This document shows, in pieces, positions 23,133 to 42,067 of a stretch of DNA of 64,000 bases. Position numbers and translations under genes: made by a program. The stretch covers positions 191,574,187-191,638,186 of the forward strand of contig NC_135713.1 in NCBI RefSeq assembly GCF_964656455.1, written 5' to 3'. Numbering within the stretch: position 1 is the stretch's first letter; each line of letters begins with the position of its first letter. The notes beneath the pieces are model-generated. The model saw only the letters and a list, made by a program, of their open reading frames with translations, did no database searches and had not been told where the DNA came from. This DNA is from Halichoerus grypus. Lineage: Eukaryota > Chordata > Mammalia > Carnivora > Phocidae.

Positions 23133-25250
23133 GTACATAAGCTGTTCTTATAACTTAGGGGTTGATACAGAGATGAGGGCATATGTCATTCCTCCAGCTC
23201 CATTATTTCCCAAGTCCTTGGACAAGAGAAGAGAAAACGCTCAGCTCCCTGGGTTTTATCCCCACCAACCCCATCACCAAGAGGACAGCTTCAGCAACAA
23301 CTTGGGAAAGGGGCACCTGTGTGTGGGGGGGGGCAGGGCTCAGATTTTGAAGGGATGGACACTTTGTAAAACCTTTCCAGACATTATGTAAGTAAAACTG
23401 TAAGCCTCCACTCAGTCGAGCTACCTCAGAATAAGCCCTCCTGACAATTTGAGAGACCTCCCTGCCCCTCCAATAGCACTGTGTGTAGGATGTGTCTGTT
23501 TGATCCCTGTGGGTATCTTGAATCTCTGGATGGTTTCTTAGGCATCTCTGGAATCCACACAAGCTAGGGCCTGACCCATTGACGATGTTCAGTAATGTTG
23601 AAACAAGCAAAGCAAGTAGAGACAGGTGGACCACGGTCTCGGGGTATCCCTGTGCTCTCATCCCAAATTGGAGGCTGTAGAACAGAAGGGGGGGTCCATG
23701 TTGGACATGGGAGGACTCAATGTGCCTATTCTCAACAGCTCCACATCTTGGGTACACCAAACTGACCCTTTCCCTAGTGCCCCACATTCGCTTTGGGGTT
23801 ACCAGGGAGGGAGAACACCCCAGGAATCTTTGTCTTCTTCGATGAGCATCATGACCATCCCAGGCATTTAAGTGCAACCAAAAGATGTTTAAATCACGGG
23901 GCTCAGGAGACTTGGGTGGTCATACTAATAATGCATTTGCATTTTGCTTTATAACTTACAAAACAAGTTCTTACGCACTGCCTCACAACAGCTCTCCAAG
24001 TAGATATTTTGATTGGCCCCGTTATATAGATGAAGAACCTGAGGCTCAGAGAGGTCACGTGTCTTTTCCTGAAACGCCAAGCATGGCCAGGACTTGAACC
24101 CACTTCTTCCATCTCCACTTGCTGCATGTCTACTGGGTTCTGCTGTCTCTGAACCAACCTGAGCAACCTTGGCTCCCTCTCTGGGTCTCAGTTTTCCCAG
24201 CTGTGTAATGGGAGTTACCCATTCAGTGGTTTAGAGTCTCAGTTTTGGTGGATGGAACAAATGGGGAGCATGTTGAAAGCATGCAGGGTAACCCCCCTCC
24301 CTTTTTCCCTCCAGCCCCCAGCTGCCACCTCTCAGTAACCCTATCACCTCCTCCCAGTTCCCAACATGTGTAGACTTTTCGCTTCCACTTTATTATCACC
24401 TCATTTGTAGAATTTTAAGGTTTGTTACCTGGAAGGGAGTGAGGAGCTCACACCTCCAGTTCCGCTTTTCAAATATACCTTCATTGCTTGTGAAAATAAC
24501 CTTATTAACAGCATCTAACCTGCTACAGCTTATGGGGGCACTCGGATAAATAAATGCAGAGGGAACCAGGGCAGGCGAGATAGCACAGGTAGCTGGGGTA
24601 GGACAGCCTCTGGCTCCCTGGGATTTTCTCCTGACCCGTGGGGTCCTGTCTGGGTCAAGAGAACGCAGGTGAGGCCCCAGTAGCCTGGAGCAATCGACTG
24701 CTTTCTCTGGGCCTTTGCCTCCTGCCTCCTCCTCTGGCGTTCAGAGATCCTCCGGGGAAACAGCTCCCATGCCTCCGCAGCTCCCCTGTCTCCTGGGTGC
24801 TTGTCCGGGATTGATTCTCGGGGCAGCTTCCCCTCCGAGCAGTAAATGGAATATCGGTTACCAGGAGTGAGACGGGAGGCAATTAACCCCCAGACCTCAC
24901 CGTGGCAGATGTGTTTGTAGCAAGCTGAAGCGGCGAGCTGAGCGCACCTGCCTGGCCGTCCTGCAAAGTCATCCAATTAAGACAGTCCCCAGCGGTGGGT
25001 TCCTGCTGTCCCCTCTGGTGCCCATGACCCCAGAAAGCAGGGCAGCTCTAGCCCCTAGGGCTAGCAGCTGCCTGGGCACAGGATGGCCTACCGTTCCTTG
25101 TGTGGGTGAGCTCCAGGACCACCTCCATCCTAAGAGCCCCCTGGCAGGGACATTATTCGTTAATTAATCACACATCTTTCTAAAGGGGAGGCAGTCTGGG
25201 GAGCTTTCGTCCTTCCTTCCTCCAGAGTGGGACTGCCATTCTGCCTGGCC
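23133..25250. other. Intergenic with MIR and a candidate conserved block
   Basis: Antisense MIR at about 23930-24110; the remainder looks unique. An AT-rich motif cluster sits at about 24880-25180 (ggcaattaaccc, ccaattaagac, gttaattaatcac). Confidence 0.5.
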
Positions 25251-25344
25251 AGCCTCCTTTCTACCACCCAGCCAGCCCTACCCCCTGGAATGTTCTTGTG
25301 CCAGAAAGCCCTTGACTGAGGAGGAGGAGAGACACATGCCCTGC

Positions 25345-25720
25345 TTTTAGGGAGCCCCCAGTCTGAGGGGAGACACAGCTCTTGCTCTCAGAGATCCCCC
25401 CAGTTAGATGAAGAGATAGAGTCTGTCCTTCAGGGTACCCCCAGTCCCAGGGGCTGGTCTTAGAATGCCCCAGTTTAATAGAAAAAGCAGTATCTACCTT
25501 CAATCTACCCTCCTGAGAGGAGAGTCACAATCTCTGCATCTAGGAACCCCCCAATCCTGGTCTCGGAGATACGTACCGTAACCTCAACTTACTCAAAACA
25601 CTGTCTTTGAGGACCCCCAGTCTGATGGAGGACACAAAGATCTTGCCTTCAGGAAGCTTCCCATTCTGATGGTGGAGACACAGTCCTTGCCCTCAGGTAT
25701 CCCTGACGGGGGAGACACTT
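25345..25720. repeat. Degenerate ~42-bp tandem array
   Basis: A unit resembling agggagcccccagtctga plus ggagacacagctcttgcctc recurs at about 25355, 25397, 25438, 25468, 25507, 25548, 25614, 25658 and 25699. Most steps are 39-44 bp, with one short (30) and one long (66). Confidence 0.7.
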
Positions 25721-25779
25721 TCCCAACAGTTTCCCCTGCTGCCTGAGTGACTGCAGGATACCCCGGGTGCCCTGCAAAG

Positions 25780-25930
25780 GAAAAAAAAAAAGAAGTCCTT
25801 GGCTTCAGTCCAGTCCTAGTTATGCCACACACTTGCTGCATGACCATGGGCAAGTCACGAATTTTCATCAGACTATGATTTGCTCATCTGCAAAATGGAG
25901 ATATTAGGCCCATCTCTCAAAACGACATGA
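25780..25930 (+). mobile_element. MIR SINE fragment
   Basis: cagtcctagttatgccacac, gctgcatgaccatgggcaag and catctgcaaaatggag in MIR order. Confidence 0.75.
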
Positions 25931-26659
25931 GGATCGTCTGGTCACCAGAAGTAAAAGCAAACAAGCCAGCCAGGCACTCCCTACAGAAATGATTAACATG
26001 CTTTTTATTGTAGCCGAGGTCCCAGACCAGTCCCTGTGGTCTCTGGGGAGGGGTGGGAAGCCCCCCAGGTGTGTGGCTGGGTGATTCCAGGCCAATATGG
26101 CCATTAAAGAATCACAGAGGGCTGTGGGTGGCACTGGGGGCAGGGGAAAGCGCCTTCTAATCTAATCGCTTTTCCCCGAGGAAACTCTCATTCCAGCCAG
26201 ACCTGCCAGGGGTTTTATTGGGTTTGTGGGGACCCGCGGATTTCAATCTCCAGACCCCACAGGGAAGGAACAAGCATTAAGCTAATTTTATTAAATGGCC
26301 ACAGCTGGCAGTTGGGGGAAGTAGGGGAGAGAAGGGAGAATAAAGAAAGCCATTCAAGGCTGTCAGCCATGACAAGGGTCCATACATGGGGCCTGACTGG
26401 GAAGGAGGCCACCCCTCCTTCCTGTCTCTCCAGCTGAGCCGGCTGGGGGAGGGGAGGCCAGATGGGACTCTTCCTCAATATAGAGCCTTGGGACTCTCCA
26501 AGAGGCTCACCCCAGGGTTGCTGCCCAGGGCAGATGCTTGTAAGTACATCAAGCCTCTGCAGGGCAGGGGTGGGAGTGGGAGGGCTGGGCACAGCAGGGA
26601 CGGAGCTGCCTCAGAGCCTTCCGCAGCTCTGCTTTAGAGATCCCAAATCTTTATGAAAT
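25931..26659. other. Intergenic, unique
   Basis: No recognised gene or repeat. AT-rich tracts at about 26110-26185 and 26270-26300 (aagctaattttattaaatgg). Confidence 0.45.
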
Positions 26660-26928
26660 AGGGCATCCGGGCTAAGAGCAAGGTCTTTGGTTCAAATACT
26701 GACATTTGCCTTTTCCTAGCTCTGTGACCCTGGCAAGTTATTAACCTCTGTGAATCTCAGTTTCCCCATCTGAAATGGATAAAATAACAGTGCCCATGTT
26801 ATAGGGCACGTGAGCATTTCCTGCCAGTCCACCCCACCGCACCCCACCCACATATGGGTGAGATAGTATTTATAAAGTTCTCATGTGGTGCCTGACACAG
26901 AGTGGTGCTCTCTAAATCTTAACTCTTA
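26660..26928 (+). mobile_element. MIR SINE fragment
   Basis: tctgtgaccctggcaagtta, cagtttccccatctgaaatg and gtgcctgacacagagtggtg follow the MIR consensus. Confidence 0.85.
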
Positions 26929-27147
26929 TTTTTTTAAAGATTTACTTATTTTATTTATTTGAGAGAGAGCGCACATGAGCAAGAGTGGGGGGAGGGGAGG
27001 GGCAGGGGAGAGGGAGAGAGAGAATCCCAAGCAGCCTCCACACCCAGGACCCAATGTGGGGCTCGATCTCAGGATCCCGAGATCATGACCTGAGCTGAAA
27101 CCAAGAGTCGGATGCTTAACTGACTGTGCCCCCCCACCAGGCGCCCC
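26929..27147 (-). mobile_element. CAN SINE
   Basis: Tail at about 26929, head region ending gcgcccc at 27141-27147; the head is damaged (tgtgcccccccaccagg). Inserted at the end of the MIR. Confidence 0.9.
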
Positions 27148-27439
27148 TGAATATTAGCTATTACTATTTAGGAATGCTGTAACTACAACTGTCAAGGGTC
27201 CCAGTTATAGAAGGTAAGGGAGGCAGAGGCAGGACAAGGAGCCTCAGTGTGTTGTCTTCAAGGAGCGGTCTTCTTGGATTCAAGTGCAATCACAGAACTT
27301 AGTGACTATGTCACATGAAGCAAGATATTTCACCTCCCTGGAAGAAGAACAAAATCTACTCACCCAGCCTCTCAGGCTCTTGGGAGGCTTGAGCCAGATG
27401 CCATACCGTTGTGCAAACTTTCAGTGATGTATAAATAAT

Positions 27440-27600
27440 AAAAGCTGTGTTTATTGGACACTTACATGGTACCTCTTGAATCCTCATTCAAGCGAAGTAG
27501 GTCTTGTCACATTTTATAAGATGAGAAAACTGAGGCCCAGAGGTGAAGCACTTGGGCCAAAGTCAACCAGTTTTTAGTGCAAAGTGTGTTCCTGTCATTG
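27440..27600 (-). mobile_element. MIR SINE fragment
   Basis: gtttattggacacttacatg and gatgagaaaactgaggccca, antisense MIR. Confidence 0.8.
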
Positions 27601-27964
27601 CTGTCACTAACCCAGAACTGAAGGAGGAGTGACTCGCCCAAGATCATACACAGTGGTACTGGATTGAGAACCTGTGTGTCCCAGCTTCAACCTTGCTGAT
27701 GCCACTTTCAAGGACAAACAAATGGAACTTTTCCACCATGGAAGGTGATGATGGAACTGGGCTCCCATTTCTGCTGCCCAGGCCCCCTTGGGCTGTGGTG
27801 AGCATCGGGCCCCTTGGCCCACCTCCTCCTGGAGCAGCTCTGATTCTGGCACCTGGCTGCCTGCCCCCAGATTCACGGGAAACTTCCAGCAGACCCCTTT
27901 CCTTTCTGGCAGAAGGCAGGGTTCATGGACCCCTTCTGCAACTCCTCTCCAGGGCACAGACCCA

Positions 27965-28476
27965 AAGACAGCGGGGTGGAAGTGTTTTTATTAGAGCTTT
28001 GGTCAGACGGGGGGCGCAGCCGGGCTGGGGCTTTAGCAGGTGCTGGGACGCTATCCAGCCCCAATCCACCCCTCTCCCAGGAGGCGCCACCCCGGAGCGG
28101 GAGGGCAGCGCATCCGAGCACGGGAAGGGCCCCCGCCGAGACCTGTCCCCAGTCTGGGGCCGGCTGGCGAGCAGGGTGGGCAGTAAACAGTCCTATAGTA
28201 CAAATATACAGCGCGGGCCGGGGCGGCGGGGCGGCCGACACCGCCTCCCGGAGACCGGGACAGGCGCGCTCTGGACCCGGCTCTGCGGCGAGCGGGCAGG
28301 AGAGCCTAGCCTGCGGGTGGTGGTGAGGGCGGGCCGGGGGCGTCATAGCCGGGGAGGGCCGGCAGCCGGGGCTGGGCAGCGAGGGGTTGGGTGGTCCTCA
28401 GCCCGTCCGGAGGGGAGCCCCCCGGGGTGGGGGGGTGTGGGCGGGTGGATAGGGGATGGAGGGGGACGCGGGGAGC
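27965..28476 (-). other. C1QL1: C1QL1 3' UTR
   Basis: About 510 bp from the stop to the expected cleavage site. It is GC-rich next to the stop, with an AT-rich patch near 28190-28215. Extent is inferred from the poly(A) signal. Confidence 0.75.
27987..27992 (-). terminator. C1QL1: C1QL1 poly(A) signal AATAAA
   Basis: TTTATT on the plus strand reads AATAAA on the minus strand (context tctAATAAAaac). A U/GU-rich stretch follows on the minus strand (gctgtctttgggtctgtg, about 27954-27971), as expected for a cleavage site about 15-25 bases downstream. Confidence 0.85.
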
Positions 28477-35150
<6,674 letters not shown>

Positions 35151-36480
35151 CAGACTCAGGGAGCTCTATAGAGACTGAGATTCGGAAATGGGGAGGATGC
35201 TAGAGTCTGAGAAACAGTCGAGTCTCCAATAGGGAAGGGGAGAGTAGGGACCAAAGACCGAATGGAAGAGAGGGCCACAGGGAGAGCTAGAGAGCGCCGA
35301 GGGAGACTGAGACGAGAGGCCTCGAGGGTCGGTTGCAAAGAAAACTGAGAGGGAGGCTCTAGGGGCCACCGCACGCAGGGGCGGAGGCCGGGGTGGACGG
35401 TTCCCCAGTCTGCTGGGGACAAAGAGCAATTGAGGGGAGTATGGAGTGGGGAGCAAAAAAGGGACAAGGAAGACGGTGAAAGGGAAGAAGAGAGGAAGGC
35501 AAAAGGAAGATGGGGAGGGGGCCATTCTGCACTCAATCCTCGCAGACCACCCGTCCAGGAGATCTGGGGATTGCGTGCTTGTCGGAGTGCCCGGCGAGTT
35601 CCCGAACAACTGACAGCAGCTGCTCCTCCTCTTTTCTGGCTCCTGGCTGTTCCCTGGCCCCGTCTTCCTCCGGGAGGGGCGGGATCTTCTACCCATACCT
35701 TCTTGCCTCTGCTCCTTCCTCACCGAGCTCCAGGCCAGACAAGGCTGCTTTTTCCTAGGGGTGGGGAGGTCCTCCATTTTCCTCTGAGCACTCCCCTTAT
35801 CCCTGCTTTTAGACCAGGGAGAAATGAGGGCCCTAAGAAAGTGGGCATCCCACCTCATTTCTTCATTCCGGCCAATACAAACAGTCCTTGGGTGGTAGCT
35901 CCCTTTTCCAGCCTCCAAGAGGGGAGATTGGTCTCACCCAGCCCCTCAGCTCCTCCTCCACCCTAGCCTCCTCAGCAGCCCCCTAACTCTTCTCCCCATC
36001 AGGTTGTATGAGGCAATCCTCTTCCTCAAGTGCAGTAAAGTGTTTAGGTTGCATAAACGGAAATGTGTCTGCTTCCATCAAAATATTTGTCACATTATTT
36101 GAGGCCTCGCTCGTGCTGCCCCACTGCTCCTCCTTCACCCCGCTTTATCCAGCCCACCGGGGAGGGCTCTGCTTTGGGGGGCCTCTGGCCGCTGCTAAAG
36201 GATGACCCTTCAGCCTCTTTCTTTTCTCCTGAGAGGCCCCCTCCCACCTCCCACTAGCCCCCCCTCCCCCCGCCCCGTGCTGACTGGTCACAACTGTCCT
36301 TATGATTTTATGATTCTCTGGCTTTCTCTACCGTAGGATGAGACTGCTTACCCCCACCCAGAGCTGGGAGGAGGAAAGGGACATGAGAATATCAAATGAG
36401 GGGCTACGAGAGAGGACCTTCCAAGCACCGATGGCAGAGCCCAGCTGGAGGGACCCCCAACCACCAAGGAGGGAGCTAAA
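35151..36480. other. Unique sequence upstream of C1QL1
   Basis: Purine-rich flank of the CpG island, then unique non-coding DNA; no gene recognised. TATTTGTCACATTATTTGAGG-type text (about 36080-36105) is AT-rich. Confidence 0.45.
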
Positions 36481-36489
36481 CCAATTCAA

Positions 36490-36720
36490 TAAACAGCATT
36501 TCTTCTGGGCTTACTGTGTGCCAGGCCCTGTATTGAATGCTTTACATACATGATCACACTGGATCTTCACATCAAGCCCTAGAGGTAAAGCCCATCATTT
36601 TTCTCATTTTACAGATGGAAAACCGGGGCTTTGGCAAGTTAAAAGGTTTGCCCGAAGTCACACAACTAATAAGTGGTAGAGTCGGGATTCAAACCGGCAG
36701 CCCGACTCCAGGCTCTTCCA
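36490..36720 (-). mobile_element. MIR SINE fragment
   Basis: ttactgtgtgccaggccctg, ctttacatacatgatcacac and cacacaactaataagtggta, antisense MIR. Confidence 0.88.
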
Positions 36721-36899
36721 ACCCCGGGCGCGATTGTGTCTCTAGGTACTGTTCAATGTCCAAAGGGAGGGAAGTGTTAAGTCCGGGAGGAGGGGGGCGC
36801 TAGGCTGAGCAGCTAGACCTCCCAGGCTCAGAAAGAGTCATCTTCAGCTGTCAGCCTGCCTACTGTCTCCCACCTTGGTCTCCCTCAATATGTCTCTTC

Positions 36900-37480
36900 G
36901 AAGAGCGACAGGGCTAGTGACCCGAGGGACAAATGCGCGGTCTTTAGCGTGTGATTTGCACGTCCCCCTTCCCCAGGTTCTCAGGCACATGGGTCTCTCC
37001 CCTGCTGTGCAGCTGGGACTCGGCTGTCACCCGCAGCCTTCCCAGGACCCGCCGGGAAAGTGCGGCGGACGCACCAGGCCGAGGACTAGGCGGGTGCGCC
37101 CCCCCCAGCTCTCGCCGCGTCCGTGGGGCGCGCTCGGCGCCGCGAGGCTGCCTGCCCCCCGCCCCCCGAAAGAGCGCCCGCTCCCTGGCGCGGTGTGGCG
37201 TCTCTGTCAGCCCAGCCGGATTCTCCCCGCTTCGCTGGAGTGGAAAATAACGGCTTCAAACTTTGCAGAGAGGAGCTGGTGCCAGCACTTTAATTAACAG
37301 CCATCTTGGCCTGTGAGCCTGGGCCACCGGCTCCCGCCTCCCCCCCCCCCCGGGCCCCCCAGGCCCCGCCTCGGCCCCGCCCAGGTCCCCCGAGAGAGAC
37401 GAACCCCCACCGCGGCGCCCCTTTTCCGTGGGGAAGTCAGGACCTGGCCGATTGGGGGGCGGGCGCTGCCTTGGGGGAAG
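36900..37480. promoter_or_regulatory. Second CpG-rich block 2 kb upstream of C1QL1
   Basis: CpG-dense stretch (cgcgtccgtggggcgcgctcggcgccgcg and similar, about 37040-37200) followed by an AT motif cluster (tttaattaac at about 37288-37297). No gene is visible, so it may be an alternative promoter, an enhancer or an orphan CpG island. Confidence 0.45.
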
Positions 37481-37554
37481 TCCCCCAGTTTACTGACTGA
37501 GGACCCCCCCCAGCCCTCCCACTCCACCCACCCCAAATTCTCTAGAGCTTGGTG

Positions 37555-37745
37555 GTTGAGGATTCTGGAATTAGATACCTGCGTGCCAGTCCCAGCTGGT
37601 GATTTGAGGATGGTCTAACCTGCACGGCTTCAAGTGTCCCCCTCCGGAAAAAGGGTTGTGAGAATTCAATGAGACATGATGTATGTAAAGCACTGGGCTC
37701 AGTATCTGGTTATGCACCCAGTAAATGGTGGCTAATATAATTATT
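37555..37745 (+). mobile_element. MIR SINE fragment
   Basis: ccagtcccagctggtgattt, gagaattcaatgagacatga and agtatctggttatgcaccca resemble MIR. Confidence 0.7.
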
Positions 37746-37749
37746 TCAC

Positions 37750-38505
37750 CCCCAAGCTAAGAAGTCCCTTCTACCACCCTAGGCCTTGGGTCTCCTTCTC
37801 CAGACTTCCTCCTACAGGTTGCTGTGCTTGGCGTTAGGATAGGAGTACAATGGCCTATGCATCCAGGTTCAGAGACAAGACTAGATGAGTGAAGAAGGAC
37901 CCCTTGTGTTCTGGCTTTTTGGCCTCTTCCTCAACCACCTGCCAAGGCCAGGCACCCAGGTTTACAGAATGGTGAAGAGGTGAGCCCTGATGGAAGAGGG
38001 GGAGAGCAGCACTCTCCCTGGCTGGGATGTTGCCATGCTGGGGGCTGAGGACCCAGCTTTGCTTTCCCTCCTTTCCCCCCCTCACTCCTACAGTCCCTAT
38101 CATTTTGGGGGAGGGGGCTGCTGGGCATTGTGGTGGTGTGTGGAGGGTGCAGTATAATGAGTAAGACTCTTCATTTACACATGGCGGATTTTAGGAAACC
38201 AGGTGGCTGCTCCGTGGTATTTTGGGGTTCTTTGAATGAATGTGAGTGGGTGTGAATGTGTAAGAGACGGTCTGTGTTAGCGTGTGTCTGGGTTTGTGAG
38301 TGATGACGAGGGTGCTGTGCCCTGAATCATCGGCTGGCAAATCTGCATTCATTCGTCCCCTTATTGCAAACATCGAGCTAGGTAGGCACTGTGATGTGCT
38401 CGTTCTGGTGTGCTCCCAAATGAGGAAGACCTAAACCATACCCCTGAGGAGCTCACTCTTTGACAGGTGACTTAGGCAGCAAGCAATGGTAAATGTTATG
38501 ATAGT
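37750..38505. other. Unique non-coding sequence
   Basis: No gene. A GT-rich stretch (gtgagtgggtgtgaatgtgt, about 38240-38260) is low-complexity. Confidence 0.4.
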
Positions 38506-38509
38506 TATT

Positions 38510-38700
38510 AATGTTCTTCGAGCACTTACTAAGGGCGAGATCTTGTTCTAAGCACTTTAAGTGGATTATCTTATTTAAATTTAACAACCTATTATCCTGG
38601 ACTTAAAACTATTACATGGCTTATATCATTTAATATCAGTAACCCCATGAGGTAGGCAGTGTTATTTTCCCCATTTTATAGCTGAGGAAAAAGTAAGGTT
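38510..38700 (-). mobile_element. MIR SINE fragment
   Basis: gagcacttactaagggcgag, taagcactttaagtggatta and ccccatgaggtaggcagtgt in antisense MIR order. Confidence 0.85.
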
Positions 38701-39049
38701 TGGGAGGAGGTTTGCACTGTTATGAAGCACAGATGAAAAATTCTCTGCCCAGAGGACTCCAGGAAGACTTCACAGGAGAGGTGTCACTTTTTTCCATCTG
38801 TCTATCCACCCATGCATCCATCCTCCATCCATTCTGTAAGTTCATATTAACTGACTGTCCACCACATCTCTTGTTATCACAGGACACAGTGATGAGCATG
38901 CAAAGGCTTCTGACCCTTCGTAGTTTACACTGTATGGCAGGAACCTGGACAATTACACAAGCAACTGCTGTGTAGCTTGACAAGCTGCCTGGGAATATGT
39001 GGGGTGCCGTAGGAGCATGCAGCAGGGTCGGCTAAATTCATCTGGAGGG

Positions 39050-39450
39050 AGAGAATCATGGGAAACTTCCTGGAGGAGGTGATATGTAAGTTAAGCCCTG
39101 ATGGAAGGATGGCAAGGTGAAGAGGAAGGCCACCAGAGGTGGAGCTAAGAGGGAGGGTGCGAAGATTATTCCAGGCCTAGGGAACAGCATGGGCTAAGGA
39201 CAAGCTTGCAGGACATTGTTGGCCGTGACAAGGAGTGTATCATTCATCCTAAGGGCCATTAGAAACTACTGAAAGGCGTTGAGTGAGTGATACAATCAGA
39301 TTTTTCAGACTAGAAGGCTCACTCTGGCTACTGTGAGGTGGAGGGGTTAAAATCGAGTAAGAGTATCACAGGCAGATTAGGTAGGAGGTAGTTGCAGCGA
39401 TCCAGGTGAGAGCTGATGGGGCCTGATCTGGATGGGATGGGAGTGGGGTG
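39050..39450. mobile_element. Ancient interspersed repeat (L2/CR1-like)
   Basis: ttcctggaggaggtgatatg, attccaggcctagggaacag and agaaggctcactctggctac look like a common old interspersed repeat. The family is uncertain. Confidence 0.45.
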
Positions 39451-39534
39451 GAGAGCAGGATTTCTAGAAGGATCTTGAAATTTTATGAAATGAGTGAAGA
39501 TGGATGAATGTTTCTGTCATTACCTGGGTACTGA

Positions 39535-39720
39535 TGTACCTACTCTATTTCATTTAATCCTCACTGGAAGGCTAAGGAATAAGCATGATCATCTTCACGT
39601 TGGAGATGAGGATGTGGAGGCTCAGAGAAGTTAAGTAACTTGCTTGGGGTCACACAACTGGTAAGAGAGAGAGTCAGGATTAGAACTCAAGTCAGCTTGA
39701 CCCCAGGTAGGGGCTCTTTA
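39535..39720 (-). mobile_element. MIR SINE fragment
   Basis: gaggctcagagaagttaagt, ggggtcacacaactggtaag; antisense MIR. Confidence 0.85.
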
Positions 39721-41957
39721 TCACAGGCCCAACAGGTACATACCTGGTAGGAAAATCAAGGAAAGGCACTTGAGTGAGAAAGAACAGCTTGGATCAAGGT
39801 CCAGTGTATAAAAGGCATATTTTTGGTTTTGGGTTGAAGCCATTGGCCTACGGCCCTAGCTTGGGCAGGATGGAGAGCCAGGTAGCAAGAGGAAGAGCCT
39901 GGCTCTCCAAGCTGTCAGGCCGTCAACTTGCCGTGTGTGTTTGGGGAAGTCTCATCACATTTTAGGGCTTTCATTTCTTTCTCTGGGCTGGAGAATTGTC
40001 CAGGGCAGCTCTGAGAGCCTGTGATTCTCATATTGAAGAAAACTCCCCATTGCCATCCATTCAAATATTTCAAATCCCTTTATGACATTTTAACTCACTT
40101 TTCCAGATCCTCCATGGGAAAAGCCTCCATAATTTCAGCCCCCTTTGGAGAGGGAACATTTGGTCAGAAAGTGTGGGAGAATGCAGGTTGTGTCGTGATC
40201 TGGGGTGAAGGGCCAGGACACACCTCTGTGGGCTGAACCAGGATGGGACTCAGAATTCCTCCGTCTGGCTGGGTCTCAGAGGCTGGTGAGGAACCTTCTT
40301 CAGGAGCCCCTCCCCCAGCCCTATATCCGGACGAGGAGTGAATGGCATTAAGGGGGGCAGAGCCCAAGTACCCAAGTCATGGGTTTTCACATGTTCCCTC
40401 TCCAGAGAAGTCTGGGCTTTGTGCCTGGGGGCTCCAGAGACCTGCTCAGCCCTGGACCTCCTTCTCTTCCCACCTCAGACCAGCAGTTGCCTGCTGTCCA
40501 TCCCAACCCAACACTGGGGAGGCAGCCCTGAAAAGGCCCCGGCTGTGGGACAGGAGACCTGAGAGGAGGTGCATCTCCCCTCCGCCCAGCCTGCATCTCC
40601 CAGCTGCATGTATAAGTAATGAGGCTCTGCAGCCCCAACAGGAACCAATATAATGGCGGGTGCGCAGGGTCAGCCTGAGAGACAGATAGCAGGACGCGAG
40701 AGTGACAGGCAGTGCAATTATGCTGAGCCTCTTGCAGAGGCAGCAGGAAGAAGGCCCCTGCCTGGCCAGCAGGGTCCACATGCTTCTCGCCTCCTCCTGC
40801 AGGCATCGACTATTCCAGAACCCCCAGCTCCCAGTCCAGGTAGTAGAAGGCAGGGAGGAAGAGAAGGACTGGGGAGAGGGCAGTGGAGGAGGACTGGGGC
40901 TGATGGGGGGGCAGCTGGTTTTCCTGGGTTCTGGGGAGAAAGCCTCCTACTCCCCAGATTGACTGGGGAGGGCCTTTTCTTTGGAAGCCCTGTCTCTTCT
41001 AGGAAAAGCCTTCCCCGCATTCTTACCCCAGGAGACTTAGAACTTAAGGTCTGGAAAGGTCTTAGAGACCTCTCCTTTGACAGACAGGGAAACTGAGTCC
41101 CGGAGAGGAGAATTGGCTTGCCCAAAGTCATATCTATCTGAGGCAGAGCCAGATGGGAGCCCCTTGAGCTCTTTTCAGGACCCCACTGGTGGGGGTCAGG
41201 AGGCAAGGGGAAGAGGGGCTGATGGCTCCCCCCTGTACTAGGCGGTCCCCACAGACCCTCTGAGGGGAGTCCTGGAGGGTGCAGCTCAGAGAGGTCCGGC
41301 AGCTGGGTGTGGCGGTTGGAACTCTATCCTTGGAGGGCCAGGGTGAGAGGGGGCCCTGTCCCGCTTTCATATTCAGGTGCTCATACTGGAGCGCCTCGCC
41401 TCCCTGTCTTTGAGCGACTGAGACCGGAGCTCCGAGGCGCCAGAGCCCGTACGGCAGAGAGCCGAGCAGCGGGTGCTTAGTAATTGCTCATTAAACCAAA
41501 CCCCCGAGACAGGCCCAGCTCCGAGGACGTGCGACCTGTGCGCTGACAAAGGCCCTGCGCTCAGAAGGGACCCGCGCTTGCTTTTATGCTTCGCTGTCAC
41601 TGTCTCGAAGCTCTTTTTTGAACAGGGGCTCCACAGTGTCCTCTCAGCCCGGGTCCTGTAAATTACACAGCTGCGCCCGCCCCGGAAGCAGAGATGTGGT
41701 TTATTCTCGGAGGGGCTCCCCTGGCTTCTCCCTGCCCCAACCTCACCGCAGGGTGTCCCAAGCGGAGGGGAGCGCAGAGCTAGGGGAAGCTGGCATTTGA
41801 GGGCATTTGAGGGCCCCCACCCTACAACGGCGGACTGTGCATGGTGGGGGGGGGGGCGTTGGGAGAACCTGGCTGCTCTGACCTGTCAGTCTCCCTCTCA
41901 TCCATAGGCCTGCACTTTGCCCGTCTGTCCATCTGCTTGCCCATCCCTGACCCCGGC

Positions 41958-41982
41958 GGGGGGCGGGGGGCGGGGGGCAGGG
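41958..41982 (+). repeat. G-quadruplex motif
   Basis: Three runs of six G separated by single C, then ca and ggg (41980-41982). Meets the G3+N1-7 rule on the plus strand. Confidence 0.85.
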
Positions 41983-42054
41983 TATATGGAGGTGGGTGCC
42001 AAGACACAGAACTCCTGGTCCCAGCTGGAGTTCCCTGGCCCCTGGGGAGACATG

Positions 42055-42067
42055 GGCCCTCTGCTGG
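42055..42067 (-). promoter_or_regulatory. Candidate CTCF site (reverse)
   Basis: ggccctctgctgg reads CCAGCAGAGGGCC on the minus strand, a full match to the CTCF core consensus CCASNAGRKGGC. It points toward the C1QL1 promoter. Confidence 0.5.

Noticed and set aside
36781..36802. ggaggaggggggcgctagg as another CTCF site
   Set aside because: One extra G breaks the core spacing; too weak to include.
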